Source: Erwinia tasmaniensis Et1/99 (GTDB lineage Bacteria; Pseudomonadota; Gammaproteobacteria; Enterobacterales; Enterobacteriaceae). Taken from it: a DNA stretch of 64,000 nucleotides. This document shows, piece after piece, positions 47,486-57,861 of this stretch. Location of the stretch: assembly GCF_000026185.1 (NCBI RefSeq), contig NC_010694.1, positions 2,480,001 through 2,544,000 of the forward strand, read 5' to 3'. A model generated the notes under the pieces. The model searched no databases and was not told the origin of the DNA. It was given only the letters and a program-made list of their open reading frames with translations. The position numbers were made by a program, and so were the translations under genes. Each line of letters starts with the position of its first letter. The first letter of the stretch is position 1.

Positions 47486-47593
47486 AACGCCTCGACGATG
47501 GTGTGGCGTGAGCCGTGGTTACTGAACAATAAGCCAGCATGCCGCGTGGCGCTCCTCACGGCAAGGGTAATAGTCTCAAAAAAGCGGCGTGCG

Positions 47594-48460
47594 CTAACGC
47601 CCTACCCGCGTCATGGCGCGCTGAAAGGCACCGCGATGGATCGCCCAGCGCAGCAGCGCGGCGATGCCATGAATACGTACACGGATAACGCGTCGTTTCA
47701 ATGGTGAAAAATGCAGGCCAAAAGCCTGCTGTGCCCAGCCGGGCAGCAGTTCGATACCGCCCGCCAACATCGCTTTCATCGCAGGACGCGCCTGCCAGGT
47801 CGGAGCGGGAGTATTTAATAACAGCGACAGCACCTCCTGCGTGCGCTCATCGCAGCGCAGCTGCGGCCGCATGCCCTGCAAATAAGCCTCTACGGCCGCC
47901 ACGCTTTTGGGCACGTTTTCCGCGCCCAGCGCTTCTGCCACCCGCGCCGCCTCACGGTAGTATCTGTCCTGTTGCGCCAGGCAGAGGTGCGGATTTTTGT
48001 AGCGCAAATGTGCCGCAAGGAAGCGGCTGGTTTCCGCCACATGAACCCAGGTGAGCAGCTGCGGATCGCTGGCCGCATAGGGCTTGCCCTGCGCATCCTC
48101 GCCGTAAATATGTTGGTGAATGCCCTTAACACGGGCGATCAGAATATGCGCATCTTCCGTATTTCCGAAGGTAGTGACGGCAATAAACTGACTGGTACGC
48201 CGCAGTCTTCCCATCATATCGCTGCGAAAAGTGGAGTGATCCCAGACGCCGGCCAGCGCCAGCGGGTGCAGCATCTGTAGCAGCAGCGCGGAAATCCCAC
48301 CGCACAGCATGGAAGAAAAGTCGCCGTGCACGCGCCAGATAACGCTGTCCGGGCCGTAAAGCCCGGGATCGCCCGGCGGCTGCGAGAGGTCAAACTCATT
48401 CAGCGACAGGCCGTTAATGCGGAAAACCTGCTGCTGAATTTTATTGCGTAAACCGGACAT
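47594..48460 (-). CDS. Oxygenase MpaB-like protein (DUF2236)
   Basis: 288-residue member of the DUF2236/MpaB family, predicted haem-binding oxygenases. It shows the typical GDPGLYGPDSVIWRVHGDF, the LLLQMLHPLALAGVWDHSTF segment with the conserved His, and LLTWVHVAET with a second His. Substrate unknown. The start is the ATG at 48458-48460. It may share a transcript with bglX, 45 bp upstream. Confidence 0.85.
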   Translation of the reverse strand: MSGLRNKIQQQVFRINGLSLNEFDLSQPPGDPGLYGPDSVIWRVHGDFSSMLCGGISALLLQMLHPLALAGVWDHSTFRSDMMGRLRRTSQFIAVTTFGNTEDAHILIARVKGIHQHIYGEDAQGKPYAASDPQLLTWVHVAETSRFLAAHLRYKNPHLCLAQQDRYYREAARVAEALGAENVPKSVAAVEAYLQGMRPQLRCDERTQEVLSLLLNTPAPTWQARPAMKAMLAGGIELLPGWAQQAFGLHFSPLKRRVIRVRIHGIAALLRWAIHRGAFQRAMTRVGR

Positions 48461-48505
48461 CAATGCCGCACCTTAAGTTCAGAGCGGGGCAGGCCCCTCC
48501 GCCGT

Positions 48506-50803
48506 TTACAGATAGTCAAATTCGGCATTCTCAGTGCGTACCGAGTCCAGCCCGATCATCACGCTGAATTTACCCGGCTCCGCCACCTGCTGCATTTTAG
48601 CATTCCAGAACTTCAGCGCGCTGGCGTCGATGGGGAAAGTGACGGTTTGCGATTCCCCGGCCTTCAGCATAATACGCTTAAAGCCTTTGAGCTCTTTCAC
48701 CGGACGGCTGATGCTTGCCACCTCGTCGCGCAGATAAAGCTGTACCACCGTGGCCCCGTCGCGTTTGCCGCTGTTGGTCACCGTAATGCTGGCATTGACC
48801 GATCCGTTTCTCGTCATGGTGGCAGCCGACATCTTCACCGGCGAGAGCGTAAAGTGGGTGTAGCTCAGACCATAGCCGAACGGGAACAGCGGGCCGTTGG
48901 CCTCATCAAAATAATGCGAAGTGTATTTGTTAGGATGTTCGAAATCATAGGGCCGCCCGGTGTTCAGATGGTTGTAGTACATCGGGACCTGCCCCACCGA
49001 ACGCGGGAAGGTCATCGGCAGCTTGCCGGAAGGGTTGTCATCACCGAACAGCACGTCGGCAATGGCGTTGCCGCCTTCGGTGCCGCTGTACCAGCTTTCC
49101 AATAGCGCATCAGACTGCTGCGTTTCCTCTACCAAAGTTAGCGCCCGCGCATTCATCAGCACCAGCACCAGAGGCTTACCGGTCGCTTTTAACGCCCGGA
49201 TAAGCTGGCGCTGGCTGTCCGGCAGCGTCAGATCGGTGCGGCTGGAAGCCTCGTGCGCCATACCGCGCGCCTCACCCACCGCCAGAACCACCACGTCAGC
49301 TTTCTGTGCCGTTGCCACGGCCTCATCCCGCATCTGTTGCGGCGTGCGCACATCAACGGTGACCGCTTTTTCATACAGGTTAAGGAAGTCCTGAATGCCT
49401 TTGTTATCGGTGACGTTAGCCCCTTTGGCATACAGCAACGTGGCCTGACCCGCGGTGGCATTTTTCATTCCCTGAAGCAGCGTGACCGACTGGCCAGCGA
49501 CCCCGGCCGCCGACCAGCTGCCCATAATATCAATCTGGCTGTCGGCCAGCGGGCCAATCAGCGCAAGGGTGCCGTTTTTCTTCAGCGGCAGCGTATCCTG
49601 ACGATTTTTCAGCAGTACCAGCGTTTTGCGCGCCACATCGCGCGCTTCTGCCCGGTGCAGGCGGCTTTCCGCATTGGTATCGGCCGGATCGCTGCTGGCC
49701 GGGCCAAGATGGCTGTAAGGATCGTTAAACAGCCCCATATCGTATTTCACGTTCAGTACATGGCGGGTAGCGTCATCAATCTCAGCCATGCTGACCGCGC
49801 CGCTTTTCACCAGACCCGGCAGGTACTTGCTGTAGTACTCATCGCTCATACTCATATCGATGCCGGATTTAAGCGCAATACGCACCGCATCCTGCGGATC
49901 GCGCGCCACGCCGTGCTGGATCAGCTCTTTAATCGCGCCGTGATCGCTGATGGTAATGCCCTTGAATTTCCAGTCATCCCGCAGGATATCTTTGAGCAGC
50001 CAGCTATCGGCGCTGGCCGGAACGCCGTTCAGCGAATTCAGCGCCACCATCACGCCGCCGCTGCCCGCATCCAGCGCCGCCTTATACGGCGGCAGATAGT
50101 CCTGGAACAGGCGCTGGGGGCTCATATCAACGGTATTGTATTCACGCCCGCCTTCCACCGCGCCGTAGGCGGCAAAGTGTTTCACGCTGGTCATCACCGA
50201 ATAGCGATCCGCCGGACTGTTGCCCTGCATCGCCTTGACCAGCACGCGCCCCATTTCACCGGTCAGCCAGGTGTCTTCGCCAAAACCTTCCGAGCCCCTA
50301 CCCCAGCGCGGTTCACGTGTCACATCCACCATCGGTGCCCAGGTCATATTGAGGCCGTCATCGGCCGCTTCATAAGCCGCAATACGGCCCACCTCAGCCA
50401 CCGCCTCCAGATCCCAACTGGCGGCCAGCGCCAGCGGGATTGGGAACTGGGTGCGCTGCCCGTGGATCACATCATAGGCAAAAAACAGCGGGATCTTAAG
50501 GCGGCTAAGCTGCATCACCTGATCCTGCATCTGACGAATATCCTGCCGGGTCACGGTATTGAAAATCGCCCCTACCTGCCCCTGTTGGATCATGTCACGA
50601 ATGGCGGATTTAGGATTTTCCGGCCCCACGGTGATAAGGCGCAGCTGGCCAATCTTTTCATCAAGGGTCATTTTTTTCAGCAGTCCGCTGACGAAAGCGT
50701 CACGCGCCTGCGGAGTTTGCTGATGAGGGCCGATGATATCATCGGCAAACGCTGGCTGAAGCGCCAGAGTGACGGCAAGGCTGACAGAACAAATCCAATT
50801 CAT
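48506..50803 (-). CDS. bglX: Periplasmic beta-glucosidase BglX (GH3)
   Basis: Glycoside hydrolase family 3 beta-glucosidase of 765 residues, as in E. coli. Signal peptide (MNWICSVSLAVTLALQPAFA) directs it to the periplasm. The catalytic nucleophile Asp is in GITISDHGAIKEL; KHFAAYGAVEGGREYN forms the substrate pocket; GH3 C-terminal and fibronectin-like domains follow. In plant-associated bacteria such enzymes release sugars or aglycones from plant glucosides. Start chosen at 50801-50803 by signal peptide and homology. Confidence 0.95.
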   Translation of the reverse strand: MNWICSVSLAVTLALQPAFADDIIGPHQQTPQARDAFVSGLLKKMTLDEKIGQLRLITVGPENPKSAIRDMIQQGQVGAIFNTVTRQDIRQMQDQVMQLSRLKIPLFFAYDVIHGQRTQFPIPLALAASWDLEAVAEVGRIAAYEAADDGLNMTWAPMVDVTREPRWGRGSEGFGEDTWLTGEMGRVLVKAMQGNSPADRYSVMTSVKHFAAYGAVEGGREYNTVDMSPQRLFQDYLPPYKAALDAGSGGVMVALNSLNGVPASADSWLLKDILRDDWKFKGITISDHGAIKELIQHGVARDPQDAVRIALKSGIDMSMSDEYYSKYLPGLVKSGAVSMAEIDDATRHVLNVKYDMGLFNDPYSHLGPASSDPADTNAESRLHRAEARDVARKTLVLLKNRQDTLPLKKNGTLALIGPLADSQIDIMGSWSAAGVAGQSVTLLQGMKNATAGQATLLYAKGANVTDNKGIQDFLNLYEKAVTVDVRTPQQMRDEAVATAQKADVVVLAVGEARGMAHEASSRTDLTLPDSQRQLIRALKATGKPLVLVLMNARALTLVEETQQSDALLESWYSGTEGGNAIADVLFGDDNPSGKLPMTFPRSVGQVPMYYNHLNTGRPYDFEHPNKYTSHYFDEANGPLFPFGYGLSYTHFTLSPVKMSAATMTRNGSVNASITVTNSGKRDGATVVQLYLRDEVASISRPVKELKGFKRIMLKAGESQTVTFPIDASALKFWNAKMQQVAEPGKFSVMIGLDSVRTENAEFDYL

Positions 50804-50982
50804 CAGATGATCTTCTCTCAAGTGATTGCGGCAAATCGATTATTTTATCGCGTACGCACTGATGCGCGCAGTGTGTCATACCTTGATCATAGCAGCTAGT
50901 TTTACCACCATGAATTACCGCATTTTCAGCGGGGACTTTATCCGGTGCTAAAGTAAAAGGGAGAAACTGACAAGGATAAGAC

Positions 50983-52704
50983 ATGCACACTTCCCAACCC
51001 GCAGCACAAAAACTGGTTGCAGAGCTGGGCCGTATCGTTGGCCGCAGCCATCTGTTGAGCGAACCTGAAAAAACCGAACGTTATCGCAAAGGGTTCCGAT
51101 CCGGCGAAGGGGACGCGCTCGCCGTGGTATTCCCCGGCAGTTTACTGGAACAGTGGCGCGTCCTTCAGGCCTGCGTTGACGCCGATGTGATTATTCTGAT
51201 GCAGGCGGCGAATACCGGACTGACCGAAGGCTCGACCCCCAACGGCAATGATTATCCGCGTGATATCGTGATTATCAGCACGCTGCGCATGGATAAAATT
51301 CAGCTGCTGGACGAGGGTAAGCAGGTGCTGGCATTCCCCGGCAGTACCCTTTATCAGCTGGAAAAAGCGCTTAAGCCGCTCGGACGTGAGCCGCATTCGG
51401 TGATCGGTTCGTCCTGCATTGGCGCATCGGTGTTGGGGGGCATTTGTAATAACTCCGGCGGATCGCTGGTGAAACGCGGCCCGGCCTATACCGAGATGGC
51501 GCTGTACGCGCAGATTGATGCCAACGGTAAATTGCAGCTGGTCAATCATCTGGGGATCGATCTCGGCAGCACGCCGGAGCAGATTCTCGCTAAGCTGGAC
51601 GATGACAGCTGGCAGCCGTCTGACGTGCAGCACGACCAGCGCCACGCCTCCGATCCGGACTATGCCGAACGGGTGCGCGATGTCGATGCCGCTACGCCAT
51701 CGCGATTTAATGCCGATGCCCGCCGACTGTATGAAGCTTCCGGCTGCGCCGGAAAGCTGGCGCTGTTTGCCGTGCGGCTCGATACCTTTGCCAGTGAAAG
51801 CGCCCAGCAGGTGTTCTATATCGGCACCAACGACACGGCGGTGCTCGACCAGCTGCGCCGTCATATGCTGTCCCGCTTTACCCACCTGCCGGTGGCCGGA
51901 GAATATATGCATCGCGATATTTTTGATATCGCGGAGACCTACGGCAAAGATACCTTTGTGATGATCGATAAGCTCGGCACCGATAAAATGCCGCTGTTCT
52001 TTACGCTCAAAGGACGGGTGGATGCGCTGCTGGCGCGGGTAAAATGGCTGAAGCCCCACTTCAGCGACCGCCTGCTGCAAAGGCTGTCCGCCCTGCTGCC
52101 CGCGCATCTGCCGCCGCGCATTAAGCAATATCGTGACCGCTTTGAACATCATCTGATGCTGAAAATGTCCGGCGATGGCGTGGCGGAAGCGCGCGCGTAT
52201 TTGCAAACCTTTTTCCAGCAGGCGCAGGGCGAGTTTTTCGAATGCGAAGGGAAAGAAGGTGCGCATGCCTTTCTGCACCGCTTTGCCGCCGCCGGTGCGG
52301 CGGTGCGCTATCATGCGGTGCACCACGATGAGGTCGAAGATATCCTGGCGCTGGATATCGCCCTGAGGCGTAACGACCGCGACTGGTTTGAACAGCTGCC
52401 GCCAGAATTCGACGGTGCAATGACCCATCGACTGTATTACGGCCACTTCCTGTGTCACGTCTTCCATCAGGACTATATTGTGAAAAAAGGGGTCGATGTA
52501 CACGCGCTGAAGGAGAAGATGCTGGCTATTCTTGAGGCGCGCGGAGCGGAGTATCCGGCTGAACATAACGTGGGGCATCTGTATCAGGCCAGGCCGCAGC
52601 TAAAGGCGTTTTACCAACGGCTCGACCCGACCAACAGTTTCAACCCCGGCATTGGTAAAACCACCAGGGCAAAAAACTGGGATGAGGGCGGCTGCGGGAA
52701 GTAG
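50983..52704 (+). CDS. dld: Quinone-dependent D-lactate dehydrogenase Dld
   Basis: Peripheral membrane flavoprotein of 573 residues (E. coli 571) passing electrons from D-lactate to quinone. FAD-binding type 4 domain (VIILMQAANTGLTEGSTPNG, GSSCIGASVLGGICNNSGGSL) followed by the Dld-specific membrane-binding domain (HHLMLKMSGDGV, LYYGHFLCHVFHQDYIVKKG). Divergent from bglX; AAGGA before the ATG. Same bglX-dld-pbpG order as E. coli with two genes inserted. Confidence 0.96.
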   Translation: MHTSQPAAQKLVAELGRIVGRSHLLSEPEKTERYRKGFRSGEGDALAVVFPGSLLEQWRVLQACVDADVIILMQAANTGLTEGSTPNGNDYPRDIVIISTLRMDKIQLLDEGKQVLAFPGSTLYQLEKALKPLGREPHSVIGSSCIGASVLGGICNNSGGSLVKRGPAYTEMALYAQIDANGKLQLVNHLGIDLGSTPEQILAKLDDDSWQPSDVQHDQRHASDPDYAERVRDVDAATPSRFNADARRLYEASGCAGKLALFAVRLDTFASESAQQVFYIGTNDTAVLDQLRRHMLSRFTHLPVAGEYMHRDIFDIAETYGKDTFVMIDKLGTDKMPLFFTLKGRVDALLARVKWLKPHFSDRLLQRLSALLPAHLPPRIKQYRDRFEHHLMLKMSGDGVAEARAYLQTFFQQAQGEFFECEGKEGAHAFLHRFAAAGAAVRYHAVHHDEVEDILALDIALRRNDRDWFEQLPPEFDGAMTHRLYYGHFLCHVFHQDYIVKKGVDVHALKEKMLAILEARGAEYPAEHNVGHLYQARPQLKAFYQRLDPTNSFNPGIGKTTRAKNWDEGGCGK

Positions 52705-52750
52705 CCTGCCGGGCGGGGATCGTTTCTCCGCCCGCTAAAGGCTAACCACA

Positions 52751-55183
52751 CTACTCTTGCGGCGCTTCTTTTAGCACCAGCTGTTCATCCTTATGTTCGA
52801 TAATCATGGTTTGCGGCGTCGACAGCACCACGCCCTCTTTACGCAGCCGGGTCAGAATGTCAAACAGCAGGTCGCTTTTCACTCCGCTGACCTGGCGCGG
52901 GCTGGCCACGTTACCGGTTACCGCCAGCACAATTCCGCTGCTGGTCAAATCCTTAAACGATACCGATGGCTCCGGCGTTTCCAGCACCCGCTCATTTTCG
53001 CCGTACACATCTAACAACAGCTGACGCACCTGTTGCGGGTCGATATCCAGCGGGAAGGTCAGAGTGATGGTCGCCACCCCCTGGGCGTTACCCATGGTGG
53101 CGTTACGCACGTTCTGCGAGATCAGCTGCGAGTTAGGGACAATCACCGTTGACTTATCGGTCAGCTGGATCTCGGTCGCGCGCACGTTGATACGGCGAAT
53201 ATCACCTTCAATGCCGCTGATGCTCACCAGATCGCCAACTTTTACCGGACGCTCGGTCAGCAGGATCAGACCGGAGATAAAGTTCTTCACGATCTCCTGT
53301 AAGCCGAAACCGATACCGACAGACAGGGCGCTGACGATCCACGCCAGCTTGTTCCACTGCAGGCCCATAATCGACAGCGTCATCAGAATAACCAGCACAA
53401 AGCCGATATTGCTGAACAGGGTGATCAGCGACACGCGCATCCCGATATCCATCGTGGTTTTGGGCAGGAAATCATGCTCCAGCCAGCGTTTCACCGAGCG
53501 CAGCGCCCAGATACCCACCACCATACAGATCAGCGCGTTAACCATATGCGCCGGTACGATATTCAGCGATTCCAGCCCTTTACCGCCCCAGAACTCGATG
53601 GCCTTCTGCACCAGCTCAAGCGGCGTTGAGCTGCCAAAAGTTCCGTTAAGCAGCGCCATGGCCGCCACCAGCACCAGCAGGGTTTTGCCTGCCGCGCCGA
53701 GCAGCGCGGCTATCTGCCCAAGATGCCGCTCGTCGATATTCAGCGAGCTTTGAATACGTTTCCCAGAGGCGCTGTTGGTGGAAAACAGGCTTTCACTGGC
53801 ATCGGCCACCAGCTGGCTACAGATATAGAAGGAGCCGAAGACAATGCCCATCCACACCAGCTCATAGCTGAGGAAGCGCGCCATCGTGACATAACCGATC
53901 GCCAGGGCAACCATAATCGCCACACCGACCAGCGTTAGCGCCATCTGGATCAGGCCGACTACCGTCGATTTCGCCTCCGGCTGGTGCCCTTCCTGCAACA
54001 TGCGCCGCCGCACGCGGTTGGTGCGCATACTGATCGACAGTGCCGTAGCGCCAATCAGCAGCGCGGTCATACCGTTGGCGAAGATCGTGGTGCCAACGCT
54101 GGTATTGACGCTGCTGTTGACGGTTTCCACCGTTTGAAAGATAAATACCAGCGCTGCGGTCAGTGGAGGATAGGGTTTTAACGCCAGCGCCACCTCATTC
54201 GAAATGGTGGGCAAACGCCACGACGGACGCCGTGTAGAAAGGAAAGCACGACCTAAACCGGCAATCAGCCCACAGATAATGCTCTGGCCTACCAGCCTGT
54301 CGACAAAGGCACGTACGTCATCCATCACCTGATCGTGACGGGTGAAAGCCAGATCGAGGAAGTTAAACGCCAGCGCGACCGCCAGCAGCGTGGTCAGTGC
54401 GGTGGCTGCGGCAAGGAAACTGCGGCGCAGACGGCCCTCCGGCAGATGATGGATGCCCACCCAGGCAAGAAACTCTTCCAGATAGCGGCGGCCCAGCGTG
54501 GCCACCAGCATCGCTGCCAACACCCAGGCGATGGTGCCAAAGCGCCAGTCCGGCTCCCAACTTAGTGCTGCCGTGGTACTCAGTTCATCAACAAAAGCGC
54601 TGATTTTATCGCTGTCGCCGCTTTGGCTATTAAATAACGGTGACCAGAAGCGCGCCCCGAAGATGCTGCCTGCATTTAGCGCCAGCTGGGTTTTCAGCGC
54701 ATCGCGTCGGAGGTTAACAATTTGTGCGGAGAGGTTGATCGAGCCGTTTTTTATCGCTTCAGCCTGCTTGATCTGGTCGTCCATTTTGCCTTTCTGGTTT
54801 TCCAGCTTGCTGCGCTTGCTGGTCACCTCGGCAGTCTCCTTTACCCCGACGCCAGCCTGCGGAGCCGGTCCAAGCACCGCCAGCTGGGCATGGAGCTGGG
54901 CGCGCTGCGGAATGATATCCTGCATCAGGGTATCGGCATCGCCAGAAAGCTCCAGCGCCAAATCATTCAGCTCATTTAGCCTGCTGTCATTGGTTTCCCC
55001 GGAAACCCGCTGCTTAATGTTGTCCAGCACCTTCTGCATTTTTGGCAGCTCGGCGGCGGCATTAACCTTATGCGGCGCATCACCATTTTGCTGAACACCG
55101 TCATTTTCTGCTGCCAGAACCGGATGAGGTAAAAGCGTGACCAGTGCCAGCAGACAGATACGAAGAAAAGTAAACAAGCCAGA
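52751..55183 (-). CDS. DUF3772-containing MscS-family mechanosensitive channel
   Basis: About 810 residues. Signal peptide (about 1-25), an N-terminal periplasmic DUF3772 coiled-coil region (LPKMQKVLDNIKQRVSGETN), about ten membrane helices, then the MscS pore and beta domain (SALSVGIGFGLQEIVKNFIS, then LTERPVKVGDLVSISGIEGD). It belongs to the large MscS paralogues such as MscM/YjeP but is distinct from YbiO at 14.7 kb. The ATG at 55181-55183 fits the AGGAA site better than the one three codons earlier. Confidence 0.9.
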   Translation of the reverse strand, partial: SGLFTFLRICLLALVTLLPHPVLAAENDGVQQNGDAPHKVNAAAELPKMQKVLDNIKQRVSGETNDSRLNELNDLALELSGDADTLMQDIIPQRAQLHAQLAVLGPAPQAGVGVKETAEVTSKRSKLENQKGKMDDQIKQAEAIKNGSINLSAQIVNLRRDALKTQLALNAGSIFGARFWSPLFNSQSGDSDKISAFVDELSTTAALSWEPDWRFGTIAWVLAAMLVATLGRRYLEEFLAWVGIHHLPEGRLRRSFLAAATALTTLLAVALAFNFLDLAFTRHDQVMDDVRAFVDRLVGQSIICGLIAGLGRAFLSTRRPSWRLPTISNEVALALKPYPPLTAALVFIFQTVETVNSSVNTSVGTTIFANGMTALLIGATALSISMRTNRVRRRMLQEGHQPEAKSTVVGLIQMALTLVGVAIMVALAIGYVTMARFLSYELVWMGIVFGSFYICSQLVADASESLFSTNSASGKRIQSSLNIDERHLGQIAALLGAAGKTLLVLVAAMALLNGTFGSSTPLELVQKAIEFWGGKGLESLNIVPAHMVNALICMVVGIWALRSVKRWLEHDFLPKTTMDIGMRVSLITLFSNIGFVLVILMTLSIMGLQWNKLAWIVSALSVGIGFGLQEIVKNFISGLILLTERPVKVGDLVSISGIEGDIRRINVRATEIQLTDKSTVIVPNSQLISQNVRNATMGNAQGVATITLTFPLDIDPQQVRQLLLDVYGENERVLETPEPSVSFKDLTSSGIVLAVTGNVASPRQVSGVKSDLLFDILTRLRKEGVVLSTPQTMIIEHKDEQLVLKEAPQE

Positions 55184-55374
55184 CATGAACATGTTCCTGA
55201 TACCAAGAGCGGTGCCTCAGGCACCTTGAAATTTGCCGAACAGTTTAGGCTGTTGCCCTGACCGACACTATAGGATTCGTGATGTAAAGTTGCGGTAGTT
55301 ATCATAAGAATAAACGATGAGCGAGATCGGTGTATCTTATGTCTAATGACTCAATAAACACTGCCGGAGGCAAT

Positions 55375-55914
55375 ATGCCTGCTCTCCCCTCTTTTCTGGT
55401 ACGTGACGCCACGACCGACGATATGTCCGCCATGACATCTGTTTATGCCGGGCATGTCTTACACGGCTGCGGCTCATTTGAAGAAACACCGCCCGACCTG
55501 GCCGAGATGACAGCCCGTTATGTCAAAGTACGCGATCTCCAGCTACCGTGGCTGGTGGCGGAGATGGACGGTGAGGTGGCGGGTTTTGCCTATGCCAGCC
55601 TGTATCGTCCACGCGCGGCCTACCGTTTTACCGTTGAAGATTCAGTCTATATCGCAGCCCATCTGGGCGGCCGTGGCATCGGCAGCGCGCTGCTGGAAGC
55701 GCTCATTGTGCGCTGCCAGCAGCAATCCTTTCAGCAAATGCTGGCGAATGTCGGGGACGGCTATCGCAACACGGCATCGGTCAGCCTGCATAAAAAAATG
55801 GGCTTTGAGGTTGTCGGTCACCTCCGCGCCGTGGGTTTTAAACACGGCGAATGGCGCGATACGCTGCTGATGCAGCGGGCGCTGAATTCGCATATCAACA
55901 GCACCCCTGGCTGA
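55375..55914 (+). CDS. GNAT acetyltransferase, phosphinothricin/methionine-sulfone type
   Basis: 179-residue N-acetyltransferase of the Pat/YncA-MnaT group: VRDATTDDMSAMTSVYAGHVL and GSFEETPPDLAEM at the N-terminus, acetyl-CoA loop HLGGRGIGSALLEAL, and NTASVSLHKKMGFEVVGHLR. Such enzymes acetylate phosphinothricin-like or methionine sulfone/sulfoximine amino acids. Start chosen at 55375 (MPALPSF) because GGAGG precedes it at 55366-55370. Confidence 0.88.
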   Translation: MPALPSFLVRDATTDDMSAMTSVYAGHVLHGCGSFEETPPDLAEMTARYVKVRDLQLPWLVAEMDGEVAGFAYASLYRPRAAYRFTVEDSVYIAAHLGGRGIGSALLEALIVRCQQQSFQQMLANVGDGYRNTASVSLHKKMGFEVVGHLRAVGFKHGEWRDTLLMQRALNSHINSTPG

Positions 55915-55933
55915 AAAGTGTTCTCCGTCGCGT

Positions 55934-56884
55934 CTATTCAGGCACGCTATCGTCAGCCCGTACGTTATTCGCCACGCGTGCGGCCTTATCTTTTTTGTAG
56001 CTCAGGGCAGCAGGCGGTACCGCGGAGACTTTACCGGTTTCAATCCACTGACGCAGGCGATTGGCATCCGCAAAGTGGGTATATTTGCCAAACGCATCCA
56101 GCACCACCAGTGATACCGGCCGCTGATTAATCACGGTGCGCATCACCAGACAGTGCCCCGCCTCGTCGGTGTAGCCGGTTTTCGTCAGCTGGATATTCCA
56201 GTCCGGGCGATACACCAGGTGGTTAGTGTTACGGAATGGCAGCGTGTAATTCGGGCTGCGGAAACTGGCCATATCCTCATGGGTGGTGCTCAGTTGGCCG
56301 ATCAGCGGATAACGTTTTGTCGCCAGCAGCAGCTTGCTCAAGTCGCGCGCGGTGGAAACGTTTTCGATCGATAGTCCGGTCGGCTCAACGTAGCGGGTAT
56401 GGCTCATGCCCAGCGCCCGCGCTTTCGCATTCATTGCGCGGATAAAAGCATCGTAGCCGCCGGGATAGTGGTGCGCCAGACTGGCGGCAGCGCGGTTTTC
56501 TGACGACATCAGCGCCAGCAGCATCATGTTTTTGCGGCTGATTTCACTGTTCAGCCGCACGCGTGAGTAGACGCCACGCATTTCTGGCGTATGACTGACA
56601 TCCACTTTCAGCATCTCATCCAGCGGCAGATGGGCATCCAGCGCCACCATCACCGTCATTAACTTGGTGATTGAGGCGATGGGCCGCACCCGGTCCGGGT
56701 GGCTTTCATAGATCACTTTATTGCTGTTCAGATCCACGATCATCGCACTGCCAGAGGCAATGGCCGGCTGGGCAGCGCTGCTTAACTCAGGCTGGCGATC
56801 GCGAGCGGCGGCCTGAGTTATCAGGTATGGAGTGGAAATCAGCATGGCCAGACTAAACAGGGATAAACGAATTTTTGCAGGCAT
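55934..56884 (-). CDS. pbpG: D-alanyl-D-alanine endopeptidase PbpG (PBP7)
   Basis: Periplasmic penicillin-binding protein 7, 316 residues, that cleaves D-Ala-meso-DAP cross-links in peptidoglycan. Signal peptide (about 1-27), then active-site SITK (SxxK), SSEN (SxN) and KTG ([15 protein letters not shown]). Matches E. coli PbpG in length and motifs; follows the usual dld-pbpG-yohC-yohD order. Confidence 0.94.
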   Translation of the reverse strand: MPAKIRLSLFSLAMLISTPYLITQAAARDRQPELSSAAQPAIASGSAMIVDLNSNKVIYESHPDRVRPIASITKLMTVMVALDAHLPLDEMLKVDVSHTPEMRGVYSRVRLNSEISRKNMMLLALMSSENRAAASLAHHYPGGYDAFIRAMNAKARALGMSHTRYVEPTGLSIENVSTARDLSKLLLATKRYPLIGQLSTTHEDMASFRSPNYTLPFRNTNHLVYRPDWNIQLTKTGYTDEAGHCLVMRTVINQRPVSLVVLDAFGKYTHFADANRLRQWIETGKVSAVPPAALSYKKDKAARVANNVRADDSVPE

Positions 56885-57026
56885 CGGCGAAGACTTAACG
56901 GCTGGTTATTCAGGTGTGACAAGCACACGCCGCTTCCCGTCAGTGTGACGGGGGCTGGCCTCGGCATAATAAGCTGGGAGACAAGATTTTTCCTACTGAA
57001 TATTCGTTTCACCACGTTAATGGAAA

Positions 57027-57048
57027 TACCGCCGGTTGCCCGGCGGTA
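57027..57048 (-). terminator. yohC terminator-like hairpin
   Basis: Perfect 9-bp stem TACCGCCGG / CCGGCGGTA with a 4-nt loop, 8 nt after the yohC stop and followed on the minus strand by TTTCCATT. Confidence 0.7.
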
Positions 57049-57055
57049 CGGGTAC

Positions 57056-57643
57056 TCAGAACAACTGGAAGCCGTAACCCCAAAGAAGCACCGTTAGTGC
57101 CAGTAACACTTCAAGTACCAGCACACCGATGGCCAGAGTGGAGCCAATAAAACGCAGGCTCTCTTCCTTGTCGATATTGAGAAACATCGGGATACCGACA
57201 TACATCAGATAACCGGTGTAAACCAGTGCCAGCGTGCCTACCAGCGCGCACAGCCATGCCAGGGGATAGAGCGCCACCAGCCCGCTCAGGAACATCGGCG
57301 TGGCCACATACCCGGCAAATACCCGGCAGCTGGCAAGCGTAGGCCGCTGCGGATAGTCACGCGCCATCCACCAGACGACCCGCCCCATCACGGCCACGCC
57401 CGTCAGCATCAGCGCATAGAACAAGACCGCCAGCCCGAACGCCGTGGATAACGACAGCACAATCGCGGGATGATCGCCGGACCTCCAGCCGATCTGGGTC
57501 GTGCCGACAAACGCGCAAATCACCGGGATTAGCGCCATCAGCAAGACATGATGGACGTAGTGGTGAGAGAGAGATTCGTTCTCCTGCCTGATGTCGCGCA
57601 TCTCACGGCCGGGATGCGCAAGAAGTCCCCATACATGGTTCAT
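57056..57643 (-). CDS. yohC: YohC, Yip1-domain inner membrane protein
   Basis: 195-residue polytopic inner-membrane protein of the Yip1 family, with about five helices. It follows E. coli YohC closely (VWGLLAHPGREMRDI, HHYVHHVLLMALIPVICAF, STLAIGVLVLEVLLALTVLL). Function unknown. Start at the ATG of 57641-57643 by homology; an upstream extension is not conserved. Confidence 0.92.
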   Translation of the reverse strand: MNHVWGLLAHPGREMRDIRQENESLSHHYVHHVLLMALIPVICAFVGTTQIGWRSGDHPAIVLSLSTAFGLAVLFYALMLTGVAVMGRVVWWMARDYPQRPTLASCRVFAGYVATPMFLSGLVALYPLAWLCALVGTLALVYTGYLMYVGIPMFLNIDKEESLRFIGSTLAIGVLVLEVLLALTVLLWGYGFQLF

Positions 57644-57861
57644 ATCTTCACTCCTCTGAACAACGGACCGCCAGTTGGCCATCTCTCGGGCGGCATCTCT
57701 TCAAGTATAAGTGCCCGTGAAAATTTTGTGATGAGGCAGCCGGGTACCGGGGGTAACCGCCTCAATTTCAGGACAAAATAAAATAAAAAGTCGGCATTCA
57801 TTCCTGCTACGGTGATAAAAGCGCTAGACTTAGCCGCCGGGAAATAAAAAGGAGTGCCGTT

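Noticed and set aside
49253-50899. 548-residue open frame opposite bglX
   Set aside because: Mirror frame of a strongly conserved GH3 gene; composition His/Arg-rich, no family motifs, no ribosome-binding site.
51142-52578. 478-residue open frame opposite dld
   Set aside because: Antisense shadow of dld caused by high GC third positions; no recognisable domain.
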